Shown here one piece after another: positions 22,243 to 32,465 of a stretch of DNA of 64,000 bases (within the stretch, counting starts at the first letter, position 1; every line of letters starts with the position of its first letter). Made by a program: the position numbers and the translations under genes. Source of the DNA: Superficieibacter sp. 1612_C1 (GTDB taxonomy: Bacteria > Pseudomonadota > Gammaproteobacteria > Enterobacterales > Enterobacteriaceae); assembly GCF_015234305.1 (NCBI RefSeq), contig NZ_JADGMI010000002.1:682001-746000 (forward strand), written 5' to 3'. The notes under the pieces are model-generated. The model saw only the letters and a program-made list of their open reading frames with translations. It was not told the origin of the DNA and did no database searches.

Positions 22243-23217
22243 ATGGAACCTAAGAAAAACAATAGTGAATTTATTCCAACCTATGAGAAACGCTTTCTGC
22301 ACCCGCGCTACTGGGGAGCCTGGCTGGGCATTTTTGCCTTTGCAGGTATCGCCCTGACGCCACCTGCCTTCCGCGATCCGCTGTTAGGCAAGCTGGGACG
22401 TCTGGCAGGAAAGCTGGGTAAGAGCGCCCGCCGCCGTGCGCAGATTAACCTGCTTTACTGCTTCCCTGAAAAGAGCGAACAGCAGCGTGAAGCGATTATT
22501 GACGAAATGTACGCTACCGCGCCGCAGGCGATGGTGCTAATGGCTGAACTGGCGCTGCGTAAAGAAAAAAAGGTTCAGGATCGTATCCGTTGGCAGGGGA
22601 AGGAGATCATTGATGAGATGCGTCTCAACAATGAAAAAGTCATTTTACTGGTACCGCACGGCTGGGGCGTAGATATCCCGGCGATGCTGATGGCGTCGCA
22701 AGGGCAGCAGGTCGCTGCCATGTTTCATAATCAGGGGAATCCCGTCTTTGATTATGTCTGGAACAAGGTCCGGCTGCGTTTTGGTGGCCGCTTACATCCG
22801 CGTAACGATGGCATCAAACCCTTTATCCACTCTATCCGCAATGGGTATTGGGGCTATTACCTCCCCGATCAGGACCACGGCCCGGAACAGAGCGAATTCG
22901 TCGATTTCTTTGGCACCTATAAAGCAACGTTGCCCGCAGTAGGGCGTTTGATGAAAGTGTGTAAGGCGCGCGTCGTGCCGCTGTTCCCGGTCTATGACAG
23001 TAAAACGCACTGCCTCACCGTCCATGTGCGTCCGCCGATGGATGACCTGCTGACCGCTGACGATTGCACTATCGCCCGGCGGATGAATGAAGAGGTGGAA
23101 AAGCTGGTGGAGCCAAACCCGGAGCAATATACCTGGCTTTTAAAACTGCTGAAGACGCGTAAACCTGGCGAGACTGAGCCATACCGACGCCGGGAGTTGT
23201 ATCCGAAGAAGAAATAG
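22243..23217 (+). CDS. lpxM: Lipid A myristoyltransferase LpxM (MsbB)
   Basis: The 324-residue inner-membrane acyltransferase adds the last secondary acyl chain (myristate) to Kdo2-lipid A from acyl-ACP. One N-terminal membrane helix (WGAWLGIFAFAGIAL) precedes the catalytic HX4D/E motif (VPHGWGVD, near residue 140) and the conserved YLPDQDHGPEQSEFVDFFG region. Length matches E. coli LpxM (323). It stands alone on the plus strand and shares a bidirectional terminator with pykA. Confidence 0.96.
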   Translation: MEPKKNNSEFIPTYEKRFLHPRYWGAWLGIFAFAGIALTPPAFRDPLLGKLGRLAGKLGKSARRRAQINLLYCFPEKSEQQREAIIDEMYATAPQAMVLMAELALRKEKKVQDRIRWQGKEIIDEMRLNNEKVILLVPHGWGVDIPAMLMASQGQQVAAMFHNQGNPVFDYVWNKVRLRFGGRLHPRNDGIKPFIHSIRNGYWGYYLPDQDHGPEQSEFVDFFGTYKATLPAVGRLMKVCKARVVPLFPVYDSKTHCLTVHVRPPMDDLLTADDCTIARRMNEEVEKLVEPNPEQYTWLLKLLKTRKPGETEPYRRRELYPKKK

Positions 23218-23246
23218 AAAAAGGGCCTCTGATGAGGCCTTTTTTA
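23218..23246. terminator. Bidirectional terminator between lpxM and pykA
   Basis: The stem GGCCTC / GAGGCC carries an A run on the left and a T run on the right, between convergent genes. Confidence 0.8.
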
Positions 23247-23295
23247 TGGGAAAGACCCGGCGCAATGCCGCCGGGTCTGAGTCACACAACGTTGC

Positions 23296-24738
23296 TTACT
23301 GCACCGTCAAAATACGCGTCGTATTCGTCGTACCAATGGTGCTCATTACGTCGCCCTGGGTCACGATCACCAGATCGCCTGACACCAGATAGCCTTTATC
23401 ACGCAGCAGATTAACCGCGTCGGTAGCGGCGACAACGCCGTCATTGGCGCTGTCAAAATAGACCGGCGTGACGCCGCGATACAGCGCGGTCAGGTTTAGC
23501 GTGCGTTCGTGACGGGACATGGCGAAAATCGGCAGGCCAGAGCTGATACGTGAGGTCATCAGCGCGGTGCGGCCCGATTCGGTCATGGTGATAATTGCCG
23601 TTACGCCTTTGGTGTGGTTGGCAGCATACATTGCCGACATGGCGATCGCTTCTTCAACGTTATCGAATTCAATGTCCAGGCGGTGTTTAGAGACGTTGAT
23701 ACTCGGGATTTTTTCCGCGCCCAGGCAGACACGCGCCATCGCAGCGACGGTTTCTGACGGATATTGCCCGGCAGCGGTTTCCGCAGACAGCATCACGGCG
23801 TCGGTGCCATCCAGTACGGCGTTTGCCACGTCCATCACTTCCGCGCGGGTCGGCATTGGGTTGGTGATCATCGACTCCATCATCTGTGTCGCGGTGATCA
23901 CCGCGCGGTTCAACTGACGGGCACGGCGGATTAACGCTTTCTGGATGCCAACCAGTTCCGGGTCGCCGATTTCGACGCCCAGGTCGCCACGGGCAACCAT
24001 CACCACGTCGGAGGCAAGAATAATGTCGTCCATTGCATCCTGAGTTGCTACCGCTTCCGCACGTTCTACTTTGGAAACGATTTTCGCATCGCAGCCTGCA
24101 TCACGTGCCAGACGGCGGGCATAGTTCAGATCTTCGCCGCAGCGCGGGAAGGAGACGGCCAGATAATCCACGCCAATTTGCGCTGCGGTGACGATATCGG
24201 CTTTATCTTTTTCGGTCAGCGCTTCGGCGGACAGTCCGCCACCCAGTTTGTTGATGCCTTTGTTATTGGACAGTGGGCCACCCACGGTCACTTCGGTAAA
24301 GACTTTCAGCCCCTGGACTTCCAGCACCTTCAGTTGCACACGACCATCGTCGAGCAGCAGGATGTCACCTGGCACCACGTCAGAAGGCAAGCCCTTATAG
24401 TCGATGCCCACTTTTTCCTTATCGCCTTCGCCTTTGCCCAGATTGGCATCCAGCAGGAATTTGTCCCCGATATTGAGGAACACTTTCCCCTCTTTAAACG
24501 TCGACACGCGAATTTTAGGGCCCTGTAAGTCACCGAGAATCGCAACATGACGGCCAAGTTTGGCAGCAATTTCACGAACCTTATCGGCACGTAATTTATG
24601 GTCTTCCGGGGTGCCGTGCGAGAAATTCATGCGCACAACGTTAGCACCGGCGGCAATAACTTTTTCGAGGTTATTATCGCGATCGGTAGCCGGGCCTAAC
24701 GTGGTAACAATTTTGGTTCTGCGAAGCCTTCTGGACAT
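23296..24738 (-). CDS. pykA: Pyruvate kinase II
   Basis: The 480-residue AMP-activated pyruvate kinase turns PEP and ADP into pyruvate and ATP. It has the active-site stretch [18 protein letters not shown], the substrate/metal-site MNFSHG near residue 38, and [11 protein letters not shown]. The start at 24738 gives [19 protein letters not shown], as in E. coli; the longer frame has no family match upstream. It lies downstream of hexR on the same strand, 105 bases apart. HexR is known in related bacteria to control pyruvate kinase genes, but no clear HexR site is seen in this gap. Confidence 0.97.
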   Translation of the reverse strand: MSRRLRRTKIVTTLGPATDRDNNLEKVIAAGANVVRMNFSHGTPEDHKLRADKVREIAAKLGRHVAILGDLQGPKIRVSTFKEGKVFLNIGDKFLLDANLGKGEGDKEKVGIDYKGLPSDVVPGDILLLDDGRVQLKVLEVQGLKVFTEVTVGGPLSNNKGINKLGGGLSAEALTEKDKADIVTAAQIGVDYLAVSFPRCGEDLNYARRLARDAGCDAKIVSKVERAEAVATQDAMDDIILASDVVMVARGDLGVEIGDPELVGIQKALIRRARQLNRAVITATQMMESMITNPMPTRAEVMDVANAVLDGTDAVMLSAETAAGQYPSETVAAMARVCLGAEKIPSINVSKHRLDIEFDNVEEAIAMSAMYAANHTKGVTAIITMTESGRTALMTSRISSGLPIFAMSRHERTLNLTALYRGVTPVYFDSANDGVVAATDAVNLLRDKGYLVSGDLVIVTQGDVMSTIGTTNTTRILTVQ

Positions 24739-24843
24739 GTAATACTCCGTTGACTGAATCAATTTTTGGTGTTGCCTGAACAGGAATTCGGCGGTTCTGC
24801 GTTTAAACAACACTGCAAGAACTTAACCGAATGACGCAATAAG

Positions 24844-25734
24844 TTACAGCTTTGTTATCGTTTTCCTGGGGAGATCCCCATAAGTGTGTAGTGCTTTATC
24901 AAAACGCGATTCTTTTAACGCTTCTTTGACACGCTTCAAGTTATCTCTGAATTTTGCCCCACGACGCAAGGTAAATCCGGTAGCCAGCACGTCAATGACG
25001 GTCAATTGCGCCAATCGGGAAACCATAGGCATATAAATGTCGGTATCTTCCGGTACGTCAAGGGTGATAGCCAGGGTTGCTTCATGGGCAAGCGGTGTCC
25101 CCGGAGAGGTGATCGCAATGACCATGGCGTCATTCTCACGCGCCAGCTGTGCCAGTTCGACCAGCGTTTTGGTGCGACCCGTATGTGAAATCAACACTAC
25201 AACGTCATCATCGCTACAATTCATACAGCTCATGCGTTGCAGAACAATGTCGTCGGTATAGACGACCGGGACGTTAAAGCGGAAAAATTTATTCATCGCG
25301 TCATGGGCGACGGCGGCGGAGGAACCCAGCCCAAAGAAGGCAATTTTTTTTGCCTGGGTCAGAAGATCGACGGCGCGGTTGACGGCCGCCATATCCAGAG
25401 ACTGACGCACATGATCGAGGCTCGCCATCGCCGATTCAAATATTTTCCCGGTATAGGCCTCGACGCTGTCATCTTCATCCACATTGCGATTCACATAGGG
25501 CGTTCCGTTGGCAAGGCTTTGCGCAAGATGCAGTTTAAAATCGGGAAAGCCGCGGGTCTCCATGCTGCGACAGAAGCGGTTGACGGTCGGCTCACTGACG
25601 CCGGCTTCCACCGCCAGCGCCGCGATGCTGGAATGGATGGCCTGGGCAGGGGCGGTGAGAATAACTTCCGCCACTTTACGCTCGGATTTGCTAAGGTGTT
25701 CCAGTTGAGACTGAATTTTTTCCAGCATATTCAT
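24844..25734 (-). CDS. hexR: HexR, RpiR-family transcription regulator
   Basis: A 296-residue repressor of central sugar metabolism that senses KDPG. The N-terminal HTH_6 domain (SKSERKVAEVILTAP ... SEPTVNRFCRSMETRGFPDF) is followed by a SIS domain (KKIAFFGLGSSAAVAHDAMNKFF; VVLISHTGRTKTLVELA). The body is near-identical in style to E. coli HexR (289 aa). After RFDK the last 16 residues (ALHTYGDLPRKTITKL) differ fully from the E. coli tail. The gene is divergent from zwf, whose leader holds a HexR-like operator. Confidence 0.95.
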   Translation of the reverse strand: MNMLEKIQSQLEHLSKSERKVAEVILTAPAQAIHSSIAALAVEAGVSEPTVNRFCRSMETRGFPDFKLHLAQSLANGTPYVNRNVDEDDSVEAYTGKIFESAMASLDHVRQSLDMAAVNRAVDLLTQAKKIAFFGLGSSAAVAHDAMNKFFRFNVPVVYTDDIVLQRMSCMNCSDDDVVVLISHTGRTKTLVELAQLARENDAMVIAITSPGTPLAHEATLAITLDVPEDTDIYMPMVSRLAQLTVIDVLATGFTLRRGAKFRDNLKRVKEALKESRFDKALHTYGDLPRKTITKL

Positions 25735-26028
25735 TATTTACAGTGCGCTCACGGTGATAAAGGATCGCTTAATAAGTAGAATTGTCGTGCGTTTGAGCAA
25801 GAATATACTCCGGTGACATCGAGAAGGGTGGAGAAGGACGGCAAAATGGTGTTGTTTTTTTTCATTACATGATCGCGGTCGGATTTCAGGCACACAATTC
25901 CGGGCAAAAGTAACAGGAAAATGAGGGAGATGCCTAAATGCAGCCCGCGCGTTTTCCCAATTATGCCTTTTACAGGCGCTCGCCGGGGCCGAGGGTTTCA
26001 GTAGTTTCGTAAACACAGTACAGTGCAG
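25735..26028. other. hexR-zwf divergent control region
   Basis: The gap between the two starts is about 355 bases. It should hold the hexR and zwf promoters. Apart from the HexR operator at 26029, a half-site ATTACA preceded by a T run (25850 to 25868) might add to HexR binding. In E. coli zwf also answers to SoxS/MarA; I could not place a convincing mar/sox box. Confidence 0.5.
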
Positions 26029-26043
26029 CGTAAGAAAATTACA
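26029..26043 (+). promoter_or_regulatory. HexR operator in front of zwf
   Basis: CGTAAGAAAATTACA agrees with the HexR consensus TGTARTWWWAYTACA at 13 of 15 places and lies 47 to 61 bases upstream of the zwf ATG. HexR bound here would repress zwf until KDPG rises. Confidence 0.7.
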
Positions 26044-26090
26044 AGTAAGACCTGGCATAAGTACCAGGATGTCCAATTGAGGAGAATGAC

Positions 26091-27566
26091 ATGGCGGTAA
26101 CGCAAACGGCTCATGCATGTGATTTGGTCATATTCGGGGCGAAAGGTGATTTGGCACGTCGCAAATTGCTGCCTTCCCTGTATCAGCTCGAAAAAGCAGG
26201 CCAAATTCATGATGACACCCGTATTCTGGGCGTAGGACGGGCGGACTGGGATAAAAAAGCTTATACCAGCGTTGTCCGTGAGGCGCTGGAAACCTTCATG
26301 AAAGAAAAAATCGATGAGGGCCTGTGGGATAAGCTCAGCGCCCGTCTGGATTTCTGCACATTGGATGTCAATGATACGGCGGCTTTTTCCCGTCTGGGGA
26401 AAATGCTGGATCAGGAAAATCGCGTCACGATTAACTACTTTGCTATGCCGCCGGATACCTTTGGTGCCATCTGTAAAGGGCTGGGCAAGGCGAAGTTAAA
26501 TGCGAAACCGGCGCGCGTGGTGATGGAGAAGCCGCTGGGTACCTCGCTGGAAACCTCCCGCGATATCAACGACCAGGTCGGTGAGTATTTCGAAGAGTGC
26601 CAGGTCTATCGTATTGACCATTACCTCGGTAAAGAGACGGTACTTAACCTGCTGGCGCTGCGCTTTGCCAACTCGCTCTTTGTAAATAACTGGGATAATC
26701 GCACCATCGACCACGTTGAAATTACCGTGGCGGAAGAGGTGGGGATTGAAGGCCGCTGGGGTTACTTTGACCAGGCCGGTCAGATGCGCGATATGATCCA
26801 GAACCACCTGCTGCAAATTCTGTGCATGATTGCGATGTCTCCGCCAGCCGATTTGAGCGCGGACAGCATTCGTGATGAAAAAGTGAAGGTGCTGAAGTCA
26901 CTGCGCCGCATTGACCGTACCAACGTGCGCGAAAAAACGGTGCGTGGTCAATACACTGCCGGATTCGCACAGGGTAAAAAAGTGCCGGGTTATCTGGAAG
27001 AAGAGGGCGCGAATAAATCCAGCCATACGGAAACATTTGTGGCGATCCGCGTCGACCTCGACAACTGGCGTTGGGCAGGCGTGCCGTTCTATCTGCGTAC
27101 CGGTAAACGTCTGCCGACCAAATGTTCTGAAGTGGTGGTCTATTTTAAAAATCCGGAACTCAATTTATTCAAAGAGTCGTGGCAGGAGCTGCCGCAGAAC
27201 AAGCTGACTATTCGTCTGCAACCGGACGAAGGGGTCGATATCCAGATCCTCAACAAAGTACCGGGCCTGGATCACAAGCACAACCTGCAAACCACCAAGC
27301 TTGACCTGAGCTATTCCGAAACCTTCAACGAGACGCATCTGGCGGACGCGTATGAACGCCTGCTGCTGGAAACCATGCGTGGCATTCAGGCGCTGTTTGT
27401 GCGTCGTGACGAAGTGGAAGAGGCGTGGAAATGGGTGGATTCTATTACCGAAGCCTGGGCTGCCGATCAGGATGCACCAAAACCGTATCAGGCGGGCACC
27501 TGGGGACCGGTTGCTTCGGTCGCGATGATCACCCGCGATGGTCGTTCATGGAACGAGTTCGAATAA
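26091..27566 (+). CDS. zwf: Glucose-6-phosphate 1-dehydrogenase
   Basis: The 491-residue enzyme oxidises glucose 6-phosphate to 6-phosphogluconolactone with NADP, the entry to both the pentose-phosphate and Entner-Doudoroff routes. The coenzyme motif is [16 protein letters not shown] near residue 13, and the catalytic RIDHYLGKE motif lies near residue 180. Length equals E. coli Zwf. GAGGAGAATGAC gives a strong ribosome site. edd and eda follow on the same strand after a terminator, and HexR is divergent. Confidence 0.98.
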   Translation: MAVTQTAHACDLVIFGAKGDLARRKLLPSLYQLEKAGQIHDDTRILGVGRADWDKKAYTSVVREALETFMKEKIDEGLWDKLSARLDFCTLDVNDTAAFSRLGKMLDQENRVTINYFAMPPDTFGAICKGLGKAKLNAKPARVVMEKPLGTSLETSRDINDQVGEYFEECQVYRIDHYLGKETVLNLLALRFANSLFVNNWDNRTIDHVEITVAEEVGIEGRWGYFDQAGQMRDMIQNHLLQILCMIAMSPPADLSADSIRDEKVKVLKSLRRIDRTNVREKTVRGQYTAGFAQGKKVPGYLEEEGANKSSHTETFVAIRVDLDNWRWAGVPFYLRTGKRLPTKCSEVVVYFKNPELNLFKESWQELPQNKLTIRLQPDEGVDIQILNKVPGLDHKHNLQTTKLDLSYSETFNETHLADAYERLLLETMRGIQALFVRRDEVEEAWKWVDSITEAWAADQDAPKPYQAGTWGPVASVAMITRDGRSWNEFE

Positions 27567-27578
27567 TCCTTGTGGGTT

Positions 27579-27594
27579 ATTTTACCGGTAACAT
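27579..27594 (+). promoter_or_regulatory. GntR operator upstream of edd
   Basis: ATTTTACCGGTAACAT differs at one base from the palindromic GntR operator ATGTTACCGGTAACAT. It lies 12 bases after the zwf stop and about 190 bases before edd. GntR releases it when gluconate is present. Confidence 0.75.
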
Positions 27595-27631
27595 GATCTA
27601 ACTCAGATTGTCGCGTAATTTTCGAACATTT

Positions 27632-27667
27632 AAGCCCTGCGTGGATTTCCCCGCAGGGCTTTTTTTA
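27632..27667 (+). terminator. Rho-independent terminator after zwf
   Basis: AGCCCTGC ... GCAGGGCT followed by TTTTTTT. It separates zwf from the edd-eda transcript. Confidence 0.88.
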
Positions 27668-27785
27668 TTACACTACTCCCAGTAATTTACCTCTGAGCTG
27701 CGCAAACCCTGCCGATACGCTATTTATCACGTAGTGAAGATCCGCTTACGGTGCCGCTAACAAGATTAAATATTAAGGGGCTTTT

Positions 27786-29597
27786 ATGAATCCTGATTTG
27801 TTACGGGTAACAAAACGAATTGTTGAACGTTCACATGAGACCCGCTCGGGCTACCTCGCTCGCATTGAAGCGGCCAAAAGCAGTACCGTGCAACGTTCAA
27901 CGCTGGCCTGCGGCAACCTGGCACATGGTTTTGCCGCCTGCCAGCCGGATGACAAAGCGTCCTTAAAAAGTATGCTGCGCAATAACATTGCCATCATCAC
28001 CTCCTATAACGATATGCTGTCAGCACATCAGCCCTATGAACACTACCCGGAGATTCTGCGCAAGGCGCTGCACGAGGCAAACGCGGTCGGGCAGGTGGCG
28101 GGCGGTGTACCGGCAATGTGTGACGGCGTCACGCAGGGGCAGGACGGGATGGAACTCTCCTTGTTGAGCCGTGAAGTGATTGCCATGTCAGCGGCGGTAG
28201 GGCTATCGCATAACATGTTTGACGGGGCGCTGTGGCTTGGCGTATGCGACAAAATTGTTCCCGGTCTGGCGATGGCCGCGCTCTCTTTTGGTCACCTGCC
28301 ATCGGTGTTTATCCCCTCGGGACCGATGGCCAGCGGCCTGCCAAATAAAGAAAAAGTCAGGATCCGCCAGCTTTATGCCGAAGGTAAGGTTGACCGGATG
28401 GCGCTGCTGGAGTCAGAGGCTGCGTCCTATCATGCGCCAGGCACCTGTACCTTTTACGGTACGGCGAACACCAATCAGATGGTGATTGAGTTTATGGGGA
28501 TGCAATTACCCGGCTCCTCTTTCATTCAACCCGATGCTCCGCTGCGTGAGGCATTAACCTCTGCGGCCGCGCGGCAGGTGACGCGTCTGACCAGCAACGG
28601 CACGGAATACATGCCGCTCGGTAAGATGATCGACGAAAAAGTGGTAGTTAACGGGATCGTGGCGCTGCTGGCGACAGGCGGCTCGACGAACCATACGATG
28701 CATCTGGTGGCGATGGCGCGGGCGGCAGGCATTCTCATTAACTGGGATGACTTCTCCGATCTTTCTGCCATCGTGCCGCTGATGGCGCGGTTGTATCCTA
28801 ACGGTCCGGCAGATATTAATCACTTCCAGGCCGCAGGTGGCGTGCCGGTGCTGGTCCGCGAACTGCTGAAAGGCGGTTTGCTGCATGAGGATGTCAACAC
28901 CGTCGCGGGCTTTGGACTTTCTCGCTATACGCTGGAGCCGTGGCTTAACGAGGGTAAGCTGGAATGGCGGGAAGGCGCAGAGGCTTCGCTGGATGCCAGC
29001 ATTATTGCCTCCATTGATAAGCCTTTTTCTCAGCATGGCGGCACGAAAGTGATGAGCGGCAATCTGGGGCGTGCGGTGATGAAAACGTCGGCGGTGCCGG
29101 TTGAAAATCAGGTCATTGAAGCGCCAGCCGTGGTTTTCGAAAGCCAGCATGATGTGCTGCCTGCTTTTGAAGCCGGCCTCCTGGATAAAGATTGCGTGGT
29201 GGTGGTTCGCCATCAGGGACCGAAAGCGAACGGCATGCCAGAATTACATAAACTTATGCCGCCACTTGGTGTATTATTGGACCGCTGTTTCAAAATTGCG
29301 TTAGTGACCGATGGCCGCCTTTCTGGCGCGTCGGGTAAAGTGCCTTCAGCCATTCATGTTACGCCGGAAGCGTATGACGGCGGACTGCTGGCGAAAGTGT
29401 GTGATGGCGACATGATCCGCGTGAACGGGCAGACGGGCGAGCTGACGCTGCTGGTCGATGAACAGGAACTTGCGAGCCGACAGCCGCATATTCCTGACCT
29501 GAGCGCACTGCGTGTGGGGACGGGGCGTGAACTGTTTAGTGCACTGCGTGAGAAGCTATCCGGTGCCGAACAGGGTGCAACCTGCATCACTTTTTAA
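27786..29597 (+). CDS. edd: Phosphogluconate dehydratase
   Basis: The 603-residue IlvD/Edd family dehydratase turns 6-phosphogluconate into KDPG, the first special step of the Entner-Doudoroff pathway. Family stretches include [55 protein letters not shown] and [20 protein letters not shown]. The two Cys-containing stretches fit the iron-sulfur cluster ligands. Length equals E. coli Edd. eda follows after 38 bases. A GntR-like operator lies upstream and a second lies inside codons 5 to 9. Confidence 0.98.
   Translation: MNPDLLRVTKRIVERSHETRSGYLARIEAAKSSTVQRSTLACGNLAHGFAACQPDDKASLKSMLRNNIAIITSYNDMLSAHQPYEHYPEILRKALHEANAVGQVAGGVPAMCDGVTQGQDGMELSLLSREVIAMSAAVGLSHNMFDGALWLGVCDKIVPGLAMAALSFGHLPSVFIPSGPMASGLPNKEKVRIRQLYAEGKVDRMALLESEAASYHAPGTCTFYGTANTNQMVIEFMGMQLPGSSFIQPDAPLREALTSAAARQVTRLTSNGTEYMPLGKMIDEKVVVNGIVALLATGGSTNHTMHLVAMARAAGILINWDDFSDLSAIVPLMARLYPNGPADINHFQAAGGVPVLVRELLKGGLLHEDVNTVAGFGLSRYTLEPWLNEGKLEWREGAEASLDASIIASIDKPFSQHGGTKVMSGNLGRAVMKTSAVPVENQVIEAPAVVFESQHDVLPAFEAGLLDKDCVVVVRHQGPKANGMPELHKLMPPLGVLLDRCFKIALVTDGRLSGASGKVPSAIHVTPEAYDGGLLAKVCDGDMIRVNGQTGELTLLVDEQELASRQPHIPDLSALRVGTGRELFSALREKLSGAEQGATCITF
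27799..27812 (+). promoter_or_regulatory. Second GntR-like operator, inside the edd coding start
   Basis: TGTTACGGGTAACA matches the GntR core TGTTACCGGTAACA at 13 of 14 bases and is flanked by T and A on the two sides. It covers edd codons 5 to 9. With the upstream site 205 bases away, a looped repressor complex is possible. Confidence 0.6.
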
Positions 29598-29635
29598 GAT
29601 GACAAATTTGTAGATCTGGCGAGAGAAAAAGTCTG

Positions 29636-30277
29636 ATGAAAAACTGGAAAACAAGTGCAGAAGCAATCCTGACCACCGGTCCGGTTGTACCGGTTATCGT
29701 AGTGAACAAGCTGGAACACGCTGTCCCGATGGCGAAGGCGCTGGTTGCAGGCGGCGTGCGCGTGCTGGAAGTGACGCTGCGTACCGCGTGTGCGATGGAC
29801 GCTATCCGCGCCATTGCGAAAGAGGTCCCGGATGCCATCATCGGTGCGGGTACCGTGCTAAATGCGCAACAACTGGCAGAAGTGACCGAAGCAGGCGCGC
29901 AGTTCGCCATCAGCCCAGGTCTGACCGAGCCGCTGCTGAAAGCGGCAACTGAAGGGACGATTCCACTGATCCCAGGCATCAGCACCGTTTCTGAACTGAT
30001 GCTGGGGATGGACTACGGCCTGAAAGAATTCAAATTCTTCCCGGCGGAAGCCAACGGCGGCACGAAAGCGCTACAGGCTATTGCGGGCCCGTTCTCTCAG
30101 GTCCGTTTCTGCCCGACGGGCGGGATTTCTCCGGCTAACTACCGTGATTACCTGGCGCTGAAAAGCGTGCTGTGTATCGGCGGTTCGTGGCTGGTGCCGG
30201 CGGATGCGCTGGAAGCGGGTGATTATGATCGCATTACTAAACTGGCGCGTGAAGCAGTCGAAGGCGCGAAGCAGTAA
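29636..30277 (+). CDS. eda: KDPG / KHG aldolase
   Basis: A 213-residue class I aldolase that splits KDPG into pyruvate and glyceraldehyde 3-phosphate, and also acts on 2-keto-4-hydroxyglutarate. The Schiff-base lysine is Lys133 in [11 protein letters not shown], and the family Glu is in [12 protein letters not shown]. Length equals E. coli Eda. It is used by the Entner-Doudoroff route and by hexuronate and pectin breakdown, so it is the shared end-point for edd and for the rhi genes at the left end of the window. In E. coli it has extra promoters, one under KdgR; none is obvious in the 38-base gap here. Confidence 0.98.
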   Translation: MKNWKTSAEAILTTGPVVPVIVVNKLEHAVPMAKALVAGGVRVLEVTLRTACAMDAIRAIAKEVPDAIIGAGTVLNAQQLAEVTEAGAQFAISPGLTEPLLKAATEGTIPLIPGISTVSELMLGMDYGLKEFKFFPAEANGGTKALQAIAGPFSQVRFCPTGGISPANYRDYLALKSVLCIGGSWLVPADALEAGDYDRITKLAREAVEGAKQ

Positions 30278-30295
30278 GTCAACGAGCGTCATAAG

Positions 30296-30319
30296 AAACG
30301 GGCGCATTCGCGCCCGTTT
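30296..30319. terminator. Bidirectional terminator between eda and purT
   Basis: AAACGGGCGC ... GCGCCCGTTT, between the convergent stops of eda and purT, which ends 2 bases beyond the hairpin. Confidence 0.8.
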
Positions 30320-30321
30320 GT

Positions 30322-31500
30322 TTATCCCGCGACCTTGATGTTTGCCGCCGCCGTTTTTGCCCGCGCAATGGCGTCTTCAACACTCTCACCGGTTGCCAGC
30401 GTCACGCCTAAACGACGCGTACCCTCAATTTCCGGCTTACCAAACAGACGCACCTGCAAGCCTGCGCCGGTGGCTTCCTCGACGTGACTAAACGTAATGT
30501 TCTGGCTGGTCAACTGCGGCAGGATCACCGCCGACGCTGCCGGGCCATATTGACGTATGCCGCCCACCGGCAGGCCGAGGAAAGCGCGAACGTGCAGGGC
30601 AAACTCTGACAGATCCTGGGAGATTAACGTCACCATCCCGGTATCGTGCGGACGCGGTGAGACCTCGCTGAAGACGATCTCGTCGCCGCAGACAAAAAGT
30701 TCCACGCCAAACAGACCAAAACCACCGAGCGCCAGCACCACCTCGCGGGCGATGGCGTGTGCCCGCTCAAGCGCAAGCGGGCTCATCTGCTGGGGTTGCC
30801 ACGACTCGCGATAATCGCCATCTTCCTGGCGGTGTCCTACCGGCGCACAGAAATGGACGCCATCCACCGCGCTCACGGTCAGCAGGGTGATTTCAAAATC
30901 AAAATTCACCACCCCTTCAACGATGACGCGTCCCGCTCCGGCACGACCACCCTGTTGGGCATAGCGCCAGGCGTCGCTGAGCTGATCTTCAGTACGAATA
31001 AAAGATTGCCCTTTACCGGACGAACTCATCACCGGTTTCACAATGCAGGGCAGGCCGATTTCGCGCACGGCCTGCACGAAATTCTCTTCACTACTGGCGA
31101 AGCGATACGCCGAGGTGGGAAGCGATAACGTTTCCGCCGCCAGCCGACGGATACCTTCGCGATTCATCGTCAGCTGCGTGGCGCGGGCGCAGGGCACCAC
31201 TTTCTGTCCGGACTGCTCCAGTTCAACCAGCATATCGGTCGCAATGGCTTCAATTTCCGGCACGATATAATCCGGCTTCTCGGCTTCGACCAGCGCCTTG
31301 AGTGCCTCACCGTCCAGCATATTGATGACGTGTGCACGGTGCGCGACGTGCATGGCGGGGGCGTCGGCGTAGCGATCGACTGCGATTACCTCCAGTCCCA
31401 GGCGCTGACACTCAATTGCCACCTCTTTTCCTAATTCGCCGGAGCCTAATAACATCACGCGAGTGGCTGCCGGGCGCAGCGCGGTACCTAATAAAATCAT
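30322..31500 (-). CDS. purT: Formate-dependent phosphoribosylglycinamide formyltransferase
   Basis: The 392-residue ATP-grasp enzyme makes formyl-GAR from GAR, formate and ATP in purine synthesis, parallel to PurN. The N-terminal domain has [21 protein letters not shown]. The ATP-grasp core has [17 protein letters not shown] and [27 protein letters not shown]. The start is taken as ATG at 31500, giving the E. coli length; the frame also allows GTG one codon earlier. A PurR box lies 37 bases upstream. The gene is divergent from yebG. Confidence 0.97.
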   Translation of the reverse strand: MILLGTALRPAATRVMLLGSGELGKEVAIECQRLGLEVIAVDRYADAPAMHVAHRAHVINMLDGEALKALVEAEKPDYIVPEIEAIATDMLVELEQSGQKVVPCARATQLTMNREGIRRLAAETLSLPTSAYRFASSEENFVQAVREIGLPCIVKPVMSSSGKGQSFIRTEDQLSDAWRYAQQGGRAGAGRVIVEGVVNFDFEITLLTVSAVDGVHFCAPVGHRQEDGDYRESWQPQQMSPLALERAHAIAREVVLALGGFGLFGVELFVCGDEIVFSEVSPRPHDTGMVTLISQDLSEFALHVRAFLGLPVGGIRQYGPAASAVILPQLTSQNITFSHVEEATGAGLQVRLFGKPEIEGTRRLGVTLATGESVEDAIARAKTAAANIKVAG

Positions 31501-31536
31501 CACTTTTTCCCTTTAACGCATTTGCGCGCAGTATAA

Positions 31537-31552
31537 ACGAAAACGTTTGCGC
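31537..31552 (-). promoter_or_regulatory. PurR box of purT
   Basis: On the minus strand the sequence reads GCGCAAACGTTTTCGT, matching the PurR consensus ANGCAANCGNTTNCNT at all but the first base. Purine surplus would repress purT from here. Confidence 0.88.
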
Positions 31553-31607
31553 CTGTCTTTGCCGACATGCTTTTCACTGATTGATTCGCTGAAAACGGGG
31601 TGTTATA

Positions 31608-31623
31608 CTGTATAAAATTACAG
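31608..31623 (+). promoter_or_regulatory. LexA (SOS) box of yebG
   Basis: CTGTATAAAATTACAG fits CTG-N10-CAG and resembles the known E. coli yebG operator. It lies 18 bases before the yebG ATG and probably overlaps its promoter. Confidence 0.9.
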
Positions 31624-31641
31624 TGATATGGGGCTGCAAAA

Positions 31642-31929
31642 ATGGCGGTTGAAGTTAAATACGTTGTGATCCGTGAAGGTGAGGAAAAAATGTCTTTTGC
31701 CAGCAAAAAGGAAGCCGATGCTTATGACAAAATGCTCGATCTGGCGGAAGTATTGGGGAACTGGCTTGGTCAGTCGCCCGTAACGCTGGAAGACGAGCAG
31801 CGTGAAGTCATGGCGATGTGGCTTGCCGAACAAAAAGATGTTCTCGGTAATCTGCTGAAAGCCGGAAAATTACCCGCGCCAAAAGCCGTAACTGAGGATG
31901 CGCCCGCGAAACGGACCAAAGCGGCGTAA
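31642..31929 (+). CDS. yebG: YebG, DNA damage-inducible protein
   Basis: A small 95-residue cytoplasmic protein matching E. coli YebG (AVEVKYVVIREGEEKMSFASKKEADAYDKMLDLAE). It is one of the SOS genes; its molecular role is not known. The C-terminal tail is rich in Ala, Lys and Pro (AKRTKAA). The LexA box in front supports SOS control. It is divergent from purT, with the LexA and PurR boxes 55 bases apart. Confidence 0.95.
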   Translation: MAVEVKYVVIREGEEKMSFASKKEADAYDKMLDLAEVLGNWLGQSPVTLEDEQREVMAMWLAEQKDVLGNLLKAGKLPAPKAVTEDAPAKRTKAA

Positions 31930-32007
31930 TAGCCACTTGCGCTCCCGCCGTTTTGTACCATGCTTTTTCTTTAGTCCTTGGTCACAATGGGTCATAAGGA
32001 GAAAACA

Positions 32008-32367
32008 ATGAATAAACGTGGAGCGCTTTTCTGTCTGCTGCTGTTGGCAGGAAGTGCGTCAGTGCACGCGGTAAGTCAGGATCCGCATTCGAAGACGGTC
32101 AAATTTCCCAACTGTGAAAAGCTGGATGCTGATGGCATCGCGGCAAGCGTGAAACGTGACTATCAGCAAAACCGTATCGTCCGCTGGGCTGAAGATCGGC
32201 AGAAAATCGGTCAGGCCGATCCTGTGGTGTGGGTAGACACCAATGAAATCAAGGGTGAGAAAGGCAAGTGGAAAGTGCCGATCACCGTGCGGGGTAAAAG
32301 TGCCGATATCCATTATCTCGTCCAGGTCGATTGCGCGGCGGGCAGTGCAAGCTATCAGAGCCGATAA
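32008..32367 (+). CDS. yebF: YebF, secreted protein
   Basis: A 119-residue protein with a clean signal peptide ([21 protein letters not shown]). E. coli YebF is exported by Sec and then leaves the cell by way of outer-membrane porins; its job is unknown. The mature part keeps two Cys (PNCEKL, VDCAAG) and the conserved core [21 protein letters not shown]. The start at 32008 follows AAGGAGAAAACA; a longer frame from 31978 would spoil the signal peptide. Confidence 0.95.
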   Translation: MNKRGALFCLLLLAGSASVHAVSQDPHSKTVKFPNCEKLDADGIAASVKRDYQQNRIVRWAEDRQKIGQADPVVWVDTNEIKGEKGKWKVPITVRGKSADIHYLVQVDCAAGSASYQSR

Positions 32368-32465
32368 TCGACAGTTATTTGCGCACCTTTTGTCACATTG
32401 ACACTTTCTGACGTCCCTTCGCTTACTCTGAATCTTCATTATCAGGTAACTGGAGGGATCTTCGC

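Noticed and set aside
25849-25868. TGTTGT ... ATTACA as a second HexR operator
   Set aside because: The half-sites are 8 bases apart instead of 3, and only the right half fits the consensus.
27614-27628. CGTAATTTTCGAACA as a HexR site for edd
   Set aside because: Only about 11 of 15 bases agree and one arm is broken.
29598-29635. KdgR operator in front of eda
   Set aside because: The 38-base gap has no sequence near the KdgR consensus.
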